From assembly GCA_002479655.1 (NCBI GenBank), contig DLOQ01000194.1, positions 9,589 through 18,886 on the forward strand: DNA of 9,298 nucleotides, given 5' to 3'. Below are positions 6,634 to 9,298 of the stretch, piece after piece (the first letter of the stretch is position 1; each line of letters begins with the position of its first letter). Below the pieces are notes generated by a model. The model was not told the DNA's origin. It was given only the letters and a program-made list of their open reading frames with translations, and ran no database searches. The translations under genes and the position numbers were made by a program. This stretch comes from Lachnospiraceae bacterium UBA7480 (GTDB taxonomy: Bacteria > Bacillota > Clostridia > Lachnospirales > Lachnospiraceae).

Positions 6634-7896
6634 ATGGGAATGACAATGACGCAGAAAATTTTGGCAGCACATGCCGGATTGGAACAGGTGACAGCGGGAC
6701 AACTGATCGAGGCGGATCTTGATCTTGTGCTTGGCAATGATATTACAAGTCCTGTTGCAATCAAAGAGATGGAAAAGTTCAATACACAGAGTGTATTTGA
6801 CAAGGACAAGATCGCGCTGGTGCCCGATCATTTTGTGCCGAATAAGGATATCAAATCCGCAGAGCATTGCAAATGTGTCCGTAACTTTGCACGAAAAAAT
6901 GAGATCACGAATTATTTTGAAGTCGGCGAGATGGGGATCGAACATGCGCTGCTGCCGGAGAAAGGTCTGACGGTGCCGGGAGATGTGATCATCGGAGCGG
7001 ATTCCCATACCTGTACTTACGGCGCGGTAGGCGCATTTTCTACCGGCATCGGAAGCACGGATATGGCGGCGGGCATGGCGACCGGAAAGGCATGGTTTAA
7101 AGTCCCTTCCGCGATTCGGTTTATCCTTACAGGCAAGCCGGCGGAATGGATTAGCGGCAAGGATATTATCCTGCACATCATCGGTATGATCGGTGTAGAT
7201 GGCGCGCTGTATAAATCCATGGAATTTACGGGCGACGGGATCGCCGAGTTGTCGATGGACGACCGCTTCACCATTGCCAATATGGCGATAGAAGCCGGTG
7301 CGAAGAACGGCATCTTTCCGGTGGATGATAAGACGAAGGCATACTTGGAGGAACATACGAAACGCAGTTATAAAGTGTATGAGGCAGATGAAGACGCAGT
7401 ATATGACGAAACCTATACGATCGATCTAAGCCGGTTAAAACCGACGGTGGCATTTCCGCATCTGCCGGAGAATACGAAGACGCTCGATCAGGTGGGCGAT
7501 ATTGTCATTGATCAGGTTGTCATCGGCTCCTGTACCAACGGACGCATTGATGATATGAGGATTGCCGCAAAAGTATTGAAGGGGCGTCATGTCGCACAGG
7601 GGATCAGGTGCATCATCATTCCGGCAACGCAGGCAGTCTATCTGCAGGCGATGGAGGAAGGACTGCTCAAGACCTTTATTGAAGCCGGAGCCATCGTAAG
7701 CACGCCGACCTGCGGTCCGTGTCTTGGCGGTTATATGGGTATTCTGGCGGAAGGAGAGCGCTGCGTATCCACGACGAACCGCAATTTTGTGGGACGTATG
7801 GGACATGTAAACAGCGAGATCTATCTGGCTAGTCCCGCCGTGGCGGCTGCCAGCGCGGTGACAGGCAGGATCTCGTGTCCTTGTCAGTTGAAGTAA
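6634..7896 (+). CDS. leuC: 3-isopropylmalate dehydratase, large subunit (LeuC2/HacA-type)
   Basis: Large subunit of the [4Fe-4S] enzyme that isomerises 2-isopropylmalate to 3-isopropylmalate through a dehydrated intermediate in leucine synthesis; it works as a complex with LeuD. With 420 residues it is the shorter archaeal/clostridial type, not the roughly 466-residue E. coli type. The three cluster cysteines are Cys300 in GSCTNG and Cys360 and Cys363 in CGPC. The active-site DSH (123-125) lies in [21 protein letters not shown]. The ATG at 6634 has GGAGG (6622-6626) 7 nt upstream. leuD follows 30 nt after the stop, as expected for subunits made together. Members of this family also act on homoaconitate or methylmalate, so a role in citramalate-based isoleucine synthesis is possible. 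leuA and leuB are not adjacent. Confidence 0.94.
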   Translation: MGMTMTQKILAAHAGLEQVTAGQLIEADLDLVLGNDITSPVAIKEMEKFNTQSVFDKDKIALVPDHFVPNKDIKSAEHCKCVRNFARKNEITNYFEVGEMGIEHALLPEKGLTVPGDVIIGADSHTCTYGAVGAFSTGIGSTDMAAGMATGKAWFKVPSAIRFILTGKPAEWISGKDIILHIIGMIGVDGALYKSMEFTGDGIAELSMDDRFTIANMAIEAGAKNGIFPVDDKTKAYLEEHTKRSYKVYEADEDAVYDETYTIDLSRLKPTVAFPHLPENTKTLDQVGDIVIDQVVIGSCTNGRIDDMRIAAKVLKGRHVAQGIRCIIIPATQAVYLQAMEEGLLKTFIEAGAIVSTPTCGPCLGGYMGILAEGERCVSTTNRNFVGRMGHVNSEIYLASPAVAAASAVTGRISCPCQLK

Positions 7897-7926
7897 TAAG
7901 TTAAAGAGAGGATGGAACAGAACAGT

Positions 7927-8415
7927 ATGAAAGCACAGGGAACGGTTTTTAAATATGGAGATAATGTTGATACGGACGTTATTATCCCGGCAAGATATCT
8001 GAATTCGTCAGATCCGGCGGAACTGGCAACGCACTGTATGGAAGATATTGATACGGAATTTGTGAAGAAGGTTCATAAAGGGGACATTATCGTTGCCAAT
8101 AAGAATTTTGGCTGCGGCTCCTCCAGAGAGCATGCGCCGATCGCGATCAAGGCATCAGGCATCAGCTGTGTGATCGCGGAGACGTTTGCGCGGATCTTCT
8201 ACCGTAATGCGATCAATATCGGACTGCCGATCATTGAATGTCCGGAAGCTGCCAAAGAGATCAACGCGGGAGATGAGGTGGAGATCGATTTTGATTCCGG
8301 AGTGATCACGGATAAAACGACCGGAAAGGAATATCAGGGGCAGCCGTTCCCTGAATTTATGCAGAAGATCATCAAAGCTGAAGGACTGATCAATTATATC
8401 AATGAAAAGGGCTGA
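7927..8415 (+). CDS. leuD: 3-isopropylmalate dehydratase, small subunit
   Basis: Swivel-domain subunit that completes the LeuCD active site. From ATG 7927 it has 162 residues, typical of the short clostridial/archaeal form. It opens with [22 protein letters not shown] and carries the signature [10 protein letters not shown] (62-71). The specificity loop reads YLNSS, with Asn26 where methanogen homoaconitase has an Arg; this favours isopropylmalate. Two starts are possible. ATG 7912 directly abuts the Shine-Dalgarno AGAGAGG (7905-7911) with no spacer, so it is unlikely. ATG 7927 is 15 nt away but matches where family members usually begin. The 3' end overlaps the next gene by 14 nt. Confidence 0.92.
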   Translation: MKAQGTVFKYGDNVDTDVIIPARYLNSSDPAELATHCMEDIDTEFVKKVHKGDIIVANKNFGCGSSREHAPIAIKASGISCVIAETFARIFYRNAINIGLPIIECPEAAKEINAGDEVEIDFDSGVITDKTTGKEYQGQPFPEFMQKIIKAEGLINYINEKG

Positions 8416-8725
8416 CGGGATCATCATAGCAGTGACTCTGCTTGCGGCGGCGCTTTTTCTTGCCGTGGCATGGGGACGCGGGAATGGACGGACTGTAGCG
8501 CTGTATGATGGCGAAACGGAGATCGGAAGATATCCGCTTACGGTCGAGAGGACGATCAGGGTAGAACTGGAGGATGGATATAATATCGTCGTGATCTCGG
8601 ATGGGACGGTGTCTGTATCGGAGGCGGATTGCGCCAATCAGATCTGCGTCCATACGCCGGCGATCGATCAGACAGGAGAAACGATCGTCTGCCTGCCGCA
8701 TAAATTTTATGTTGTGATCAAATAA
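8402..8725 (+). CDS. NusG domain II-containing membrane-anchored protein
   Basis: A 107-residue protein with one N-terminal membrane helix (about 7-24) and an exported NusG-domain-II-like fold (DUF1312 type). The family signature is plain: [19 protein letters not shown], then [14 protein letters not shown], with cysteines at 77, 82 and 97. Despite the name it lacks the RNA-polymerase-binding NusG N-terminal domain. The family's function is unsettled; it often sits beside Gx-transporter and FMN-transfer genes, as here. ATG 8402 lies inside the end of leuD, overlapping by 14 nt in another frame, with no clear Shine-Dalgarno, so translation probably depends on ribosomes finishing leuD. The product has no evident link to leucine synthesis. 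Confidence 0.85.
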   Translation: MKRADGIIIAVTLLAAALFLAVAWGRGNGRTVALYDGETEIGRYPLTVERTIRVELEDGYNIVVISDGTVSVSEADCANQICVHTPAIDQTGETIVCLPHKFYVVIK

Positions 8726-8807
8726 GATATCCCTGATGGGAGATCCATCCGTGGTATTGCGCAGGTGGAGATGGTCAGCGGATACTATGTAAGGAAGGAA
8801 TATCGAT

Positions 8808-9298
8808 TTGAATAAGCGTCTTGCAAGGCTGGCTATGCTTTTGGCTCTGGCTGTTATTATGGGGTATCTGGAAGCATTGGTTCCGGTTGCGCCGACGATT
8901 CCGGGGATCAAGCTTGGACTTGCCAATTTTGTGATCGTACTGGTTATGTATCTTTTTTCCATCAGGGAAGCGGCGTTGATCAGTGTCTTGAGGATCATTC
9001 TGGTGGGATTTCTGCTGTCCAATATGTCCATGATATTGTATAGCCTTGCCGGAGTGGTCTTTAGCCTGACAGTGATGGCATTAGTCAAAAGGAATCCGCA
9101 TTTTTCGCTTTATGGCGTCAGCATGGCGGGAGGAGTCATGCACAATGTCGGTCAGCTTCTGGTGGCAGGAGCGTTGATGGGGTTTCAGGCGATCCTGTGG
9201 TATGTGCCGTTTCTGTTGATCGCAGGACTGGTGGCAGGATTATTGATCGGATTTCTGGTACAGATTTGCTACAAAAGACTGGAGAATATTATTAGATG
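8808..9298 (+). CDS. Gx transporter family membrane protein (heptaprenyl diphosphate synthase component I-like), right end cut
   Basis: The frame opens at TTG 8808 with AAGGAAGG (8791-8798) 9 nt upstream and runs to the window edge for 163 codons. The product is very hydrophobic, with about five membrane helices (near 7-28, 40-50, 55-72, 75-93 and 125-152), and has the family motif PGIKLGLAN (32-40) followed by REAALISVLRIILVG, then HNVGQLLVAGALM (112-124). The family is annotated as component I of heptaprenyl diphosphate synthase or as a Gx transporter; its true role is uncertain. Proteins of this type are about 165-170 residues, and the window ends on TG, so the stop may be the very next base. 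With the NusG-II gene before it (82-nt gap), it forms a pair frequently seen in Clostridia. Confidence 0.85.
   Translation, partial: MNKRLARLAMLLALAVIMGYLEALVPVAPTIPGIKLGLANFVIVLVMYLFSIREAALISVLRIILVGFLLSNMSMILYSLAGVVFSLTVMALVKRNPHFSLYGVSMAGGVMHNVGQLLVAGALMGFQAILWYVPFLLIAGLVAGLLIGFLVQICYKRLENIIR

Noticed and set aside
6559..7356. Minus-strand open frame of 265 codons across leuC
   Set aside because: Mirror of the leuC reading frame; the translation resembles no protein family.
8727..8745. Small stem TCCC-TGAT-GGGA after the NusG-II gene as a terminator
   Set aside because: A 4-bp stem with no following T-run; the Gx gene follows in the same direction.
8399..9088. Minus-strand open frame of 229 codons over the NusG-II and Gx genes
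   Set aside because: Both plus-strand genes carry clear family motifs and ribosome sites, so this is a shadow.

Overview
The window reads as chromosomal DNA of a Gram-positive anaerobe of the Clostridia, most likely Lachnospiraceae-like. This rests on the overall look of the encoded proteins, purine-rich Shine-Dalgarno sites, use of GTG and TTG starts, and sigma-A-type promoters with 17-bp spacers and often an extended -10. The genus cannot be fixed from the sequence. Housekeeping genes sampled by hand are close to 48% GC; one orphan gene (5909-6511) is near 39%.

Layout. A minus-strand lipoprotein gene (1-281, cut by the window edge) diverges from a branched-chain amino acid (BCAA) block. 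The 312-bp gap between them holds two divergent promoters and a palindrome centred on the predicted lipoprotein start point. The first BCAA block is ilvB, a first small-subunit gene (ilvN), an internal extended -10 promoter, a second small-subunit gene (ilvH-like) and ilvC, closed by a rho-independent terminator. Next come two genes with no obvious link to amino acid synthesis. One encodes a membrane protein with two helices, a HAMP-like segment and a decayed chemoreceptor-type coiled coil. The other is an AT-rich orphan with its own strong promoter. The second BCAA block, leuC-leuD, follows. A NusG-domain-II membrane protein gene overlaps the end of leuD, and a Gx-transporter-family membrane protein gene runs off the right edge.

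How the genes work together. IlvB with its ACT-domain regulatory subunits makes acetolactate or acetohydroxybutyrate. IlvC isomerises and reduces these to the dihydroxy acids on the way to valine and isoleucine. LeuCD isomerises isopropylmalate for leucine, and possibly the citramalate-derived equivalent for isoleucine. ilvD, ilvE, leuA and leuB are not here, so the pathway is split across the genome. I see no T-box or BCAA leader-peptide attenuator ahead of ilvB.

I found no phage, insertion sequence, CRISPR, tRNA or rRNA. Nothing here is clearly a new defence or mobile system. The parts most worth a second look are the paired small subunits with their own promoter, the promoter/terminator overlap and mini-ORF after ilvC, the receptor-like protein without a sensor, and the AT-rich orphan.
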